From Nematostella vectensis (taxonomy: Eukaryota > Cnidaria > Anthozoa > Actiniaria > Edwardsiidae), in contig NC_064037.1 of the NCBI RefSeq assembly GCF_932526225.1, positions 15,438,601-15,502,600 on the forward strand: a stretch of 64,000 nucleotides of DNA, given 5' to 3'. Below the pieces are notes generated by a model, which worked only from the letters and a program-made list of their open reading frames with translations, ran no database searches and was not told the origin of the DNA. The number at the start of each line of letters is the position of its first letter. Position 1 is the stretch's first letter. The translations under genes and the position numbers were made by a program. This document shows positions 1-10,100 of the stretch, in pieces.

Positions 1-144
1 AAATTGCTACGCTTGGTTGACCACAAAACAAAGCAAATGTTGGCAAACCTTTTCACAGCTCCTCCCAATATGGTGTTATACAATGCTAGAATTGCTAGGT
101 CGGCAATGCTGACTGTTTTGGCCAATGCTGATGTTTGCACAGGT

Positions 145-480
145 TTAAAGAATGTCGATCTCCCACTCCTTTGTTATTGTTTATCATTGAAAAAACAGCT
201 GTTTACTCGCAAGGAAACTTCAAAATAACAATCTACCAATGAAGTCTGATGTGTTATTGACAATATTTGATTAAAAATATCTTGGTAACTTGCTTGAATT
301 AGCCGGTGGAAATAGATGCTTTGTGTGACTTGGCATTGAGCGGGAGCATGAAATGGCAGCTGGATTGGCCGTCTTTAAGGAAGATGTTCAATTTAAGCTT
401 TGTATGTATTGCTTGCAGATATGATCAATATGTGGGTCATCGCCGAAGTCAACAGCTGCAGATGCACCTTAAAGACTTGG
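145..480. repeat. Dispersed repeat R1, copy 1
   Basis: This AT-rich stretch recurs with clear similarity at about 44565-44765 and 53757-53905. Shared landmarks are CTCCTTTGTTATTG, GCAAGGAAACTT and AAATATCTTGGT. The first and second copies also share GAGCGGGAGCAT further on. Short ORFs here are not conserved between copies, so I treat it as a non-coding interspersed repeat. The other two copies lie in introns of the zinc-finger paralogues, so it may once have been part of that gene family. Nothing else was recognised in the first 600 bases. Confidence 0.6.
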
Positions 481-599
481 AGGTAATTGAATGAAACCCA
501 GCCTCCTATAGAATAAAACAATACCTATATACTGTATGAAAGGAAACCCCTAGCTTCATCGTCAAATGAAAAATGTCTTAATGTCTAGGGCTGCAGCAG

Positions 600-725
600 T
601 ATTTTCAAAGATTATAAGGAAATGACCAGTAGTAGAAGCGTAGCTATGCCCCATAATATTTTCTTAATGTTTCTGTATTGTGCCCCCCCCCCCCTCCCCA
701 ATATTCCCAGGCCTGCTACGGCACT
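600..725 (-). repeat. Dispersed repeat R2, copy 1
   Basis: Reverse-strand copy of a roughly 115-bp element found five times in the window (also about 2015-2135, 42580-42700, 44905-45015 and 49362-49470). Consensus landmarks are GTAGCAGGCCT, AATATTGG followed by a G run, CACAATACAGAAACATTAAG, and TGGTCATTTCCTTATAA. The G run varies in length between copies. Confidence 0.7.
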
Positions 726-1148
726 ATGTCAATATTAATCAAGTTGATTGATTCATTTTTATCTGCATGCATTCGCGTTGAATACGGCTCATGGGTAATA
801 CAACTTTTTTAATTTAGCCTTAATCTGATTAATGTGTGGTTCCTATCTTTCTTATCTGTACATTTCCTTCCAAAATGTAAACTAGAACTGAATCTGGGTT
901 ATTATTATGTTATCGTTATTGTGTTGGTTATTAGAAAAGTTTTGTGGGTAATTTTAAATCAAGTGAATAAGCAGTGGTACTACAAAGTTGCCACGAATTT
1001 TTGCGTGTTTGTATTTTTCCAGGACATGAGAATTAGAGATAGGCAATCTAGTTGGGATGGTATCCACGAAGACAATCAAAAGCGAGGCGAGACAAAGTAC
1101 TCTACCCTACAAAAGGTCTGTCATACCCTTACACGAAGCTTCCCCGTC

Positions 1149-1412
1149 AATAGGCGACTTGCACTAAGGAGTCACGTGACATTTTAACTGGCAAATTCAA
1201 GCCGAAATAAACAGAGAAATGACTGCAGTCATCACGCCAGAAAGTGGGAAAAATAAAATCTTTCAATGAAACAAAAAAATTTTCTGACAATGAAACTTTC
1301 TGGCTGATTCGTAAGCGCTGAATAAGTTGAATAAGTGCGGAGAACGCGCGGGTATGCCACCCAAAATGTCATGTGATTTCTCAGTCAATTTTCTTATTTC
1401 AAGTCGCCTATT
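1149..1412. mobile_element. MITE with AATAGGCGACTTG termini
   Basis: The left end AATAGGCGACTTG is matched by its exact inverse CAAGTCGCCTATT at the right end, giving a 264-bp element without coding capacity. Inside the arms are CACGTGAC/GTCATGTGA boxes. A second copy of the family lies at about 49834-50101, sharing GGCGACTTG, the CACGTGAC box and CAAGCC.AAATAAACA. The superfamily was not identified. Confidence 0.75.
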
Positions 1413-2014
1413 CATCCTTTACTTAGGATTGTTAGAGAAACTGGTCTGCTGGACTAATCCGTCCACACTGCAGGATGCTATATGTACAGACTGAGATCCC
1501 TCCCCTTCCTTGAAATTTCCTCTCTTGCCATTGGGTAATACTGAAGTGAATCCAAGTGGTGATTCAAGCACACCACGCCAAATGATGGTCAACATGCCCT
1601 CCACGTACCCTTTCTTGTTATTAGGTGAAGTTGAGGGAAACCCAAGTGTTCCACGCTACAAAGGGTTCAAATGTACCCTATGCCCCCTCCCCATCCCTCG
1701 ACATTCCCTCTTTTGCCATTGGGTAATGTTAAGGACGAACACAAGTGTTCGTTTCCTTTTTCGTGTACACTTTAACAGATTTATAATTGATTGTATGTTT
1801 AGATCACAACAGGATCTTCGAAAGCAAGAATTGAGTTCTTCGAGGAACTGTGATGGACCTGTGTGCGGTACGGTCCATTTTAAATGTCAGTGGTATCTAA
1901 AGGAAGTTTTAATCAGCGTTCGCAAAGCCAAGGTTCAGTCGCCATTTTAAAGAAATCCCCGAAAAACTCAGGAGGCGAGTTTCAACTGTTTCCTGAGAAA
2001 CAGAGACAGAGCTG

Positions 2015-2135
2015 TAGTAGGCCTGAAAATAATGGAAGGGGCACAATACAGAAGCAAGAAAACAATGGGGGGGCACAGCCACGCCCCTACTGGTCATTTC
2101 CTTATAATTCCTCTAGAATATTGGGGGTTGGGCAC
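2015..2135 (+). repeat. Dispersed repeat R2, copy 2
   Basis: Plus-strand copy of the R2 family: GTAGGCCTGAAAATAATGG, CACAATACAGAAGCAAG, GGGGCACAGCCACGCCCC and TGGTCATTTCCTTATAA occur in order. No gene was seen in the surrounding 1.4-2.7 kb. Confidence 0.7.
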
Positions 2136-2680
2136 GTGCCCCCAGTGCCGCACCCCCTGCTATGGCCCTGTGTGAATAGGATCTATTGGACCTAAGTACT
2201 CAAAGGCTTTTCCGAGTGGTCTTCAAAGGTTTATAGACTTTAACAATTATAAATTAAAACGATCTAACCCAGGTTAACAGGGCGCATCTGTATAAATGTA
2301 AATTTTTAAGATTTGATGTGAATTCTGTCCAAAACGACATTAAATCGTAAAACCACCTTCTTCAACTTGTCTAGTTTAACTTGATTCCCGATCGCAGGGT
2401 AAGTTTCCGTATACATTTCCTGCAATACAAAATGACCCCGTAGGTACGCGCCTGCAGAAGTTTATGAAAATAAGACAATGGGCTGTTAGAGACTCCACAC
2501 AAGTCAAGAAGAACACTTGGTTCGGGTATCCAATTTTTTTTTTCAGACATATTAAAGACGCATTTTAAGGTAATAAGTTTGCACTTATCGAAAATATCAA
2601 CATCTCCTGAGTAAGTCGCTATGCGTACAATCCATGGGAACACGGAAGAAGCTTGAAAAACACAGATTCAGCGAACTGTA

Positions 2681-3134
2681 CATACAAACTTTTATAGCCA
2701 AATTCTTTGTTGCGCGACCTCCCAGAATCCAAAATTCCTTTCTTCCTTTGGAAATAGCGCGTTAGTCAATCAAACCAAACAATCAAAACCAGACAAATTG
2801 CCCTCAAAGCTTTTGTCTAATTACGCGCGCTCTATTCCCAAACGAGACGGATTTTGGATTCGCCGTGGTAGCGCAACAACGAGTTTAGCTGTAATCAGTG
2901 ATTATAACCCATACATACAAACTTTTATAGCCAAATTCTTTGTTGCGCGACCTCCCAGAATCCAAAATTCCTTTCTTCCTTTGGAAATAGCGCGTTAGTC
3001 AATCAAACCAAACAATCAAAACCAGACAAATTGCCCTCAAAGCTTTTGTCTAATTACGCGCGCTCTATTCCCAAACGAGACGGATTTTGGATTCGCCGTG
3101 GTAGCGCAACAACGAGTTTAGCTGTGATTATAAC
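2681..3134. mobile_element. Tandemly duplicated foldback MITE
   Basis: A 233-bp unit beginning CATACAAACTTTTATAGCC occurs twice in direct tandem (2681-2913 and 2914 to about 3134), almost identical. Each unit is itself an imperfect foldback. TTGTTGCGCGACC and GAATCCAAAATTCC on the left pair with the inverse GGATTTTGGATTC and GTAGCGCAACAACGAG on the right. A diverged relative lies at 58735-58870. No coding capacity. Confidence 0.75.
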
Positions 3135-4534
3135 CCAATTTATAACCTTTTTACCCGATTTGTTTTAGTTTGGGTGCTTCAAGCTGGAAATGTCTTAACC
3201 ATAAAACCAACGGAGGGTCTAAACTCAAGAATTAAAGCTTTTTTTCTAAGTCAGGATTTTTATAGACCTGCTACCACTCCCACCCCCCAACAAAAAATTA
3301 ACAAACGCTTAAAACAAAGTTTATTCAGAATCTCTGCGTTAATTTCTAGTGCTGAACGTCAATGAAATGTACAAGAAATAAGTAAAGCCGGCCTTTTTAC
3401 TACCGATGGGAATTAAGACGGGGAAGGGAAAGAAGACGTAAGCGGAGAATGATGACAAGGGACTGTCCCTTTCCTTCTCCGCTTGTTTCTCCTTCGCAAT
3501 GAGGTCAGCTACTTCTTTTTTGTCTTTTTTTCGCTTACTTTTCTATGGAAAATAGAAGAGAGCATTAGACAGTCAAAGATTGCGCTTTGGTGTCGTTGGA
3601 AAACTCGTTATTCATCTTTAAATATAGCAAAGCCTTTCCTAAATTGAAGGTTGTGCATCTGCCTTGCGCATCTGCCTTGCGCATCTGCCTTGCGCATGGA
3701 GGTTGTTTTACTTAGGCCACTCTGAAGGTTGAAACCCTGTGGTTTCTTCTCGTGTAGAAATTTCAGGCTAGCTTCTCTCTATTCTCCTACCCCTTTAATT
3801 GATAGCTTGTCTCTTCTCTAATGCTAGATTATTTTAGTAAATCGTGGCCCACGGAGAACTAATGAAACCACCTCTTTAATTGATATCTTCTGTCTCTGTC
3901 ATATTTATCATGCAACATCTCGCGATTTTTCTTTAAGATAAGGACAATTTTATTTGTAAATAAGCAAGGATAAGCATTATTAATAACAAAGATAGTGAAC
4001 GTGTCCTCGGCTAGACCGTGAAAATTATATTGGTGTTTTTGACGTCGTGATGTGGAGATAAACGGCTGAAATCTATCAAAGCAAGCGCATTTCACGTCTG
4101 GTTCTTTGAGTTTGCTATTAGGGAACTTAACAAGGACGACGACAACGAGGTCGAAAAAGATGTGTTCGCGCGTGGCGATCAATAATAATTTAATTTAAAT
4201 GGAATAAGCAAAACATTATATAGCCAGAGACAGATAAGAATAAACCAAGGAAATCATTTCTAAAGTAGCGAACCTTAGGTAGAGGATTTAACAGTACAAA
4301 CGTGCGCGTTAAAGTTGTAGTTTTTACCTCGTGGTTAGGTGGGAAACAGCTGAAATTTATCAGACAGAACGCATTATCACGTACTGCTATTGAATTCTGA
4401 ATCAAATTCCATTGTTTTCTAGCGACGTCGTCCACGTGCGCGTGCTTTACTTTGATTATTTAGCTATCTATTAATATTTACATCATCTACACAAAGTCAG
4501 ACTTGTTCAAAAACTTCTTGGTGCGGTGTCTCTT
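3135..4534. other. Non-genic interval
   Basis: No gene was recognised. It holds a short array of a 13-bp unit, CTTGCGCATCTGC, repeated about 3.5 times near 3655-3705. It also holds two diverged direct copies of an approximately 85-bp segment (about 4025-4110 and 4315-4400), both containing GTTTTTxACxTCGTG and a GCTGAAAT.TATCA block. The interval ends at the stop codon of the minus-strand gene NG1. Confidence 0.5.
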
Positions 4535-6092
4535 TTAGAGAACAGGGTTGACTTTTCCAATGCTGCGGAAGGACTGTTGCAAGTTCTGCACTTCAGGCTG
4601 GTCCATGAGCTGTTGGAGTTTTCCAGCTTGAAGCAAACAAATCAATGAAATCAGTACAATGTCTATATTTATCAAGTATATTTATCAGCGGTGGCATCAC
4701 TGTTTTTTGGGGAAGGGGGTTTTATGATAAAGACATTCTCAAGTGAACCTGCACAGAAACTCGGTTGATATCGCAATTTGTGGTGTGAGCACTCACCGGT
4801 GACTTGGGGGTTTCCGTGTTGTCTGTCTGCAATCATGATTTCCTTCATTCCCTTGACGAAGTTTTCGACATTCTCTAGATTTTCTATCACGTTTTCCCTT
4901 CTTTTGGAGTAGTCTGATGAGAAACAAGCGTCAAATACTGTTAGCAGAGTAGGATTTCCATTTTCGCTCCCAGGGCCCCGACAAACAAGACAGCGGGAGA
5001 GGCCCTTGGAACGAAAATGCAGGATTCACAACAGTGTCCTAGCTCCGGTGTATTTTCACACATCTAAGCAATAAAACTTATTTTACAGCCAAGATGGCCA
5101 GACGCTTTCCCAGGATTGGCCCAGGGGGGGGGGGGGGGGGGGGGTGCGCAGTCATAGGTATCATATAGAAAAAGCATAGTATTTGAAGATTCCTTAATTT
5201 AAAAAATGGCCCACTTTTTGGCAGCCAATGGGGGTGCGCTGAGCACCCCCCCCCCCCCCCCCCTGTGTATGTGTAGCGCCCGTCGTCAGAGAAGGAATAA
5301 AAAAAGGTTGTATGCGGCACAAATTATGGACACGGGGGGTCAAGAACAATATATTTTTATGTGGATACAGAAATAAACACATCCGCACGCTCAAACCAGA
5401 ATTTTTACCTGATGGCTTTTGTTGGCGAAAATCTTGATCATTCACCCCAGCGTATATCTTGAGCTCATCCTTGTGGGTCTAAAAACACGTTCAAATAATC
5501 GGCTGTTGAGGTTTAAAGTAGCTTCCAGTACTCGGCTGAATAATAGGGGTAGCGATGGGTAAATCTTAGACTTGCCGAGAACCGCGTTTCAGAATCCGAG
5601 CCCGAGCTTTTCCGGCTGGCTTTCGGATAACTTGCTCGAGGTATGTCATGAACATAAGTTGAAAAAAAGAATAAGTAGAGTTACAATACAAATCTTGCTA
5701 CAGTAGCTAAAGTTGTTTAGCGGCTCAAGACTCGAGACTCGAAAAAGAAGGGGAAACCGTAGCATGGTAACAACATAAAACAGATCGCGTTTGGCAAAAT
5801 CAGACTCAAATAAGCTTTCCACGCGGCCTCTGAGTGCACCCACCTCGACAGTCTGTCTGTGTGCACCGGTTACCGGATCGGTGGTGGTCTCGCACGTTTC
5901 CTGAGTATTCTCTCTTCGATACAAGAACTGGAAGCAGGCGCCGTCGAACATTCTCTTCAGAAAGTCCATTACGCCAGATAGCAAGTTCTCTACGCTTTGC
6001 CAGACCCACTTGAAGCATTCAGCGGCGGCACTTAGGCCGGCTTTAGCCCATTCCCACAGAGAAGAGCAAATTGCAAGCACTGCTTCCATGAT
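4535..6092 (-). CDS. NG1: novel small protein, four coding exons (174 aa)
   Basis: The family is not recognised. I assembled coding exons 5844-6089, 5409-5478, 4797-4913 and 4535-4626 from AG/GT borders with consistent phases; the start ATG is at 6089 after an acceptor at 6092. The protein opens with a Trp/Phe-rich amphipathic stretch (KWVWQSVENLL, then MDFLKRMF). An acidic/polar linker, a charged helix likely to form a coiled coil (exon 3, RRENVIENLENVENFVKG) and a short tail ending GKVNPVL follow. NG2 at 14275-16834 has the same four exons, the same intron phases and the same tail, so coding is well supported although the function is unknown. It is head to head with RCHY1-like A. A 5' UTR exon ends at 6226, 37 bases from a TATA box. 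Membrane association through the first helix is inference. Confidence 0.72.
5100..5275. repeat. Poly-G/poly-C element in intron 2 of NG1
   Basis: A G run of over 20 bases follows CAGGATTGGCCCAG, and a C run closes the element near 5252-5265. Between them is a segment whose inverse is found at 10745-10850 (TTCCTTAATTTxAAAAAxTGG against AAAGTGGGTAATTTCTTATTAAGG). The CAGGATTGGCC/GGCCAATCCTGG ends resemble hAT-type MITE termini seen elsewhere in the window. This is a non-autonomous repeat without coding content. Confidence 0.55.
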
Positions 6093-6225
6093 CTGCTTTG
6101 TGAAAATATGCTGTATTACTTATTGAAGCTTTTAGTCGAATTGTAGCAATGCTGAGCTACACTACGCGGCGGTTAAACATTGGGGGCGACGGTATCAAAT
6201 ATGATTAATAAAAAATGAATCTTAC

Positions 6226-6325
6226 CTCTATGGGATCTTCACTTGTCTCTTACTTTACCTATCTACTTGACAGACAGTGGTGTGCCATATTTATAGCAGA
6301 GGGTAGTCCCTTAGGGGAATACCCC
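6226..6325 (-). promoter_or_regulatory. NG1 core promoter and 5' UTR exon
   Basis: On the minus strand TATAAATA (6288-6295) lies about 20 bases downstream of the palindromic kappaB-type motif GGGGTATTCCCC (6314-6325). A GTAAG donor at 6225-6221 closes a short 5' UTR exon that would splice to the acceptor at 6092. NG2 has the same layout: kappaB motif, TATA box, then a UTR exon ending in GTAAG. Confidence 0.65.
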
Positions 6326-6539
6326 GATTCATAGAAATGTTTTGCCATGTGGTATGATAATGCCAAACGAAGTAGTTTCACTTTCGAATGTTGAAACGAA
6401 AATTCCGCTATAATTTTCGTACTAAAAAGTAATATTCGTATACAAGTAAAGCGAACTGTGATTATTTTCTTGTACTTATTTTCAAGTTCTCTAGGACGCT
6501 GGGCTGTCTCTTGTCCTACCATGCGGACAAAGTAAAGTA

Positions 6540-6981
6540 GGGAAAATTCCCTACTTTTTTCTCGCACGTGTTGTTTTGAATTTGATAGCCATCGGCGTAA
6601 ACACGTAAACATTTCCCCAAATCTAAAATTGCCCCTTTCTATCCGTAATCTAAAATTATCCCTATTACTGCTCGTAGTGATCGCCCTAAATCACAGATAA
6701 ACAGATCATTTGTAGAGCATAGAGATGGTTTAGAGGATGAAAACATCTTTTGAACAGCTGAAGAAATTTGAACAGCTCAGCAAAACTCGCGGGGCTTTCC
6801 CTAATTCTTGGAAGCCAGGTGTCGGGGTAAGTCCCTGACGTCATCATCACGCGCTAACTAGCGGCCCCTAACTAGCAGACTTGCAAACATAGAACCTCTT
6901 TCTCGCAATGACGAACGAAGCTGGATAGCCCAATGCTGAAAAATGTTTTCCTGTCCCCATGCAGCGTTCCTGATATTTGAG
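6540..6981 (+). promoter_or_regulatory. RCHY1-like A promoter: kappaB motifs, CRE, 5' UTR exon
   Basis: Two kappaB-type motifs, GGGAAAATTCCC (6540-6551) and GGGGCTTTCC (6791-6800), precede a perfect CRE palindrome TGACGTCA (6836-6843). A 5' UTR exon ends at 6981 before GTAAGC. The block around GGGGCTTTCC is almost identical in front of RCHY1-like B (18020-18075), while the surrounding DNA has diverged, which argues for selection. The motifs match the GGGRNWYYCC consensus of Rel/NF-kappaB proteins; binding itself is inferred. Confidence 0.6.
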
Positions 6982-7147
6982 GTAAGCTAAAGAGAAGTGC
7001 TTTTTTAAAGTAAATTGAAATTCGCTAGGTCACATTTATGTGATAAATAACCACTACAATGATAGAAAACAGCGCTTACTTATCCTTGTTTATAGCAATC
7101 GTTGCCGACAACCATTGATGATTTATACGAAAAAGTCGATATCCGAG

Positions 7148-10100
7148 ATGCAGGAATCAAGCCAGGCTCCTCTTAACGACGACTACAAGGCACCAATGGT
7201 AAGGGTAAGTAATAGAAACGAAATAGCAGTGGCAAAAGAACTCACTCTGCGGAATATTTACAGTGAAAGAACGTCTCTGTCGCCATATCTATTAAACCAA
7301 AGTTTTCTTTGCACATTTTTGTAACCCTTCAAACGTGCCCGATCCAAAATAATTAGATTTTAGGCACAGCTTCAGATCGCGGTGAAAGACACGAGGATTG
7401 AAAATAAATTCTGTTCAAAACGCTGGTGTGGTTGCCCTCACATTGTACATTGTACAGGGAAAATAATTCTTCGTTTGCAACCACGTGACTAAAAATGTAT
7501 ACGTCATCAGCGTCGCCATTGCTGGTGGACCAAACACCAAAACAAAATGGCGACCGCGAACATTTCTTCGGTCAATAGCGTCACTTTCTCTGAATATTAC
7601 TCTCCTCTAGCTGGTCCAACCAAAGAAAGATACCGAGAAAAAGTTAATTTATGTGGTTTTGACCCATATTTACTCAAGCCAAGTCAATGTAGCGATGATT
7701 TAGCTGATTTTACCTGCGTAGAATACCCTGACATTGTGAACTATCTTGTGCTACAAACCTCGTGGGCAACAGGACAGCAAATGAAGGCCTACAAGTCCTT
7801 AGAAGCATACAATTTCTTTGTTTCTGGATGGGTCAACAGCATTTTAACTAAAAAAGTCACTTCCCCAACGAGAATCCTTGTCACTGGTAGAATAAATCAT
7901 TCTCAACGAAGTAGAGCTACTCCACTGAAGAGTTGGTTTCTAGCAGAGAAAAGCGGCGAAGTCATAGTTGCTCACTGTAACTGTATGGCGGGTCTAAGCG
8001 AGGCTTGCTCACATATTGGAGCTCTATTGTTTGCAGTTCAGGCTGGAGCACGAATGCTTAGCTCTACAACCTGTACACAAGAAAAAGGCAAATGGATAAT
8101 GCCAAGTTACGTTAAAGAAATCCCATATATGCCTGTTAGTGAGATGGACTTAACTTCGGCTAAGCGTCTGAGAAAACAAATTGACGAACCAGAAACGGTT
8201 AAATTAACTAGTATTAAACAACGATCTGACATTGAAATGCCTTCTGTTGAAGAGAGAACTGATTTCTATAACGAACTATCAGGCCATTGTAAATCAGCCA
8301 TTTTATCACTCATTCCCACTCACAATACCTTATATATGCCACATGAAGTAAATCAAGACCTTCCAAAGACAGTTATAGAACAAATTCAGCTTAAATACTC
8401 TACTTATAAAATTTGTGATGCTATACAACAAATAGATGAAGTATTTGAGTGCCTTACTGTCAGTGATAAAGAAGCAGAAGCTATAGAAAGTACCACTAGA
8501 GACCAATCAGACTCAAAGTTATGGTTCTCACAAAGAGCAGCCAGAATTACAGCATCTAAATTCAAGGCTTGCTGTTCAACAAACCCAGAATTTCCTTCGA
8601 GAAGTCTTGTTAAAGTGATATGCTACCCTGAAGCCCACAAGTTCTCAAGTGCAGCAACAAAATGGGGAATAGACAATGAGTGCAAAGCAAGAGAGAGCTA
8701 TTCATTCGCAATAGCTTCTGATCACCTCAATTTATCTGTTGCTGATTGTGGATTTTACATAAATGTGAAATGGCCTTTTTTAGGAGCATCACCAGATGGT
8801 CTAGTAATGTGTGATTGTTGTGGCATTGGACTGTGCGAAATAAAGTGTCCATACAAGCATCGAAATACCACAATAGCAGAATCTTTGAATGACAAGGGAT
8901 TCTGTTTACACATGATAGAACATGGCAGTATACAACTTAACACCAACCACCAATACTACCACCAAGTGCAGTGTCAGCTATTTGTAACAGATACTGCCTA
9001 TTGTGATTTTGTTGTTTGGACAGAAGAAGATTTGTTTTGCCAGCGTATACTCCCTGATGAAGAATTCTGGAACACAAACTTACCAAAAGCTATATCCTTT
9101 TTCAAAAAAGGATTGCTACCTGAAGTTTTAAAGAGCATCTGCTGCGAACCATCTGAATTAGCACAAGACAGTGATGAAGATGGGCCATGGTGTTTTTGCC
9201 AGGAGGACATTGAAGAGAGCATGCTAGTTAGATGGGACAAGACAAACTGTTCTATTAAGTGGTTTCACATGGATTGTGTTGGACTTAGTATTGTACCAAA
9301 TGGTGAATGGATTTGCACTTACTGCTTAGAGTTAAGATAACTTAAGTTCTCTGAGCAAACAGCTCAGTAACATGTTTTTAAACAGTATTTCAGTGTTGTA
9401 CACAATGTTACTGAATGATAGTTAATGTGAATAATTTTAACAGCATGCCTACAGCATATTTTTGAAAAACTTTACACAAAATTACATAATACCATACTTA
9501 AAATTAGTTTTAATAATCATTTGATTGTGTATTTTGAACTGTACAATACATCAGTTTTGAATTTTCTTTTAATCAGTATTTCAATACTAAATGAAATAAA
9601 ATATTGTTTGTAAAATGACGGATACATTACATGTGATAATTTCTCTATTGAAATGGGACAATTGACTCAGAAAGTGTGCCGATTGCGACGTAGCGTGTGC
9701 CACGATAACAATGTTTTTTGACCAATTTTTTCCGATCTTTTTAGTTATTACTTGGCATTCCAACTTATATTGATAATATACTCACCACTAATAAAATGGT
9801 TGCTGCAAACTCTGGTATTTTCAGCCTTTTTATCGTCTAAGTCTTTTCTGGCAATATTTGCTAACCACTTTCGTCTGCGATCTTCGCACAACTTGCGAAT
9901 TTTATCTCCCCTGTTTTTTAAAACAGCAGGAAAGCGAAAAAACCTAAATGTGCGTCCTTTAGCATTGTTAGTTTTGTTACTACAACCTTTAACTGCACAG
10001 ATGTAACCCATGACGCCGAGAAAAAGACAATTAAACTAAAAAAACCGTGACTCTCGAGATACTTAACCTTCGACGGCGCTTTGTTTATGGTCCACCAGCA

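Noticed and set aside
4-228. ORF at the left edge
   Set aside because: It has no ATG at its start and runs into repeat R1; no homology could be seen.
5078-5445. Gly- and Pro-rich ORFs
   Set aside because: They are translations of poly-G/poly-C runs in an intronic repeat of NG1.
9752-10006. Plus-strand ORF of 84 codons
   Set aside because: It is the antisense shadow of the THAP exon.
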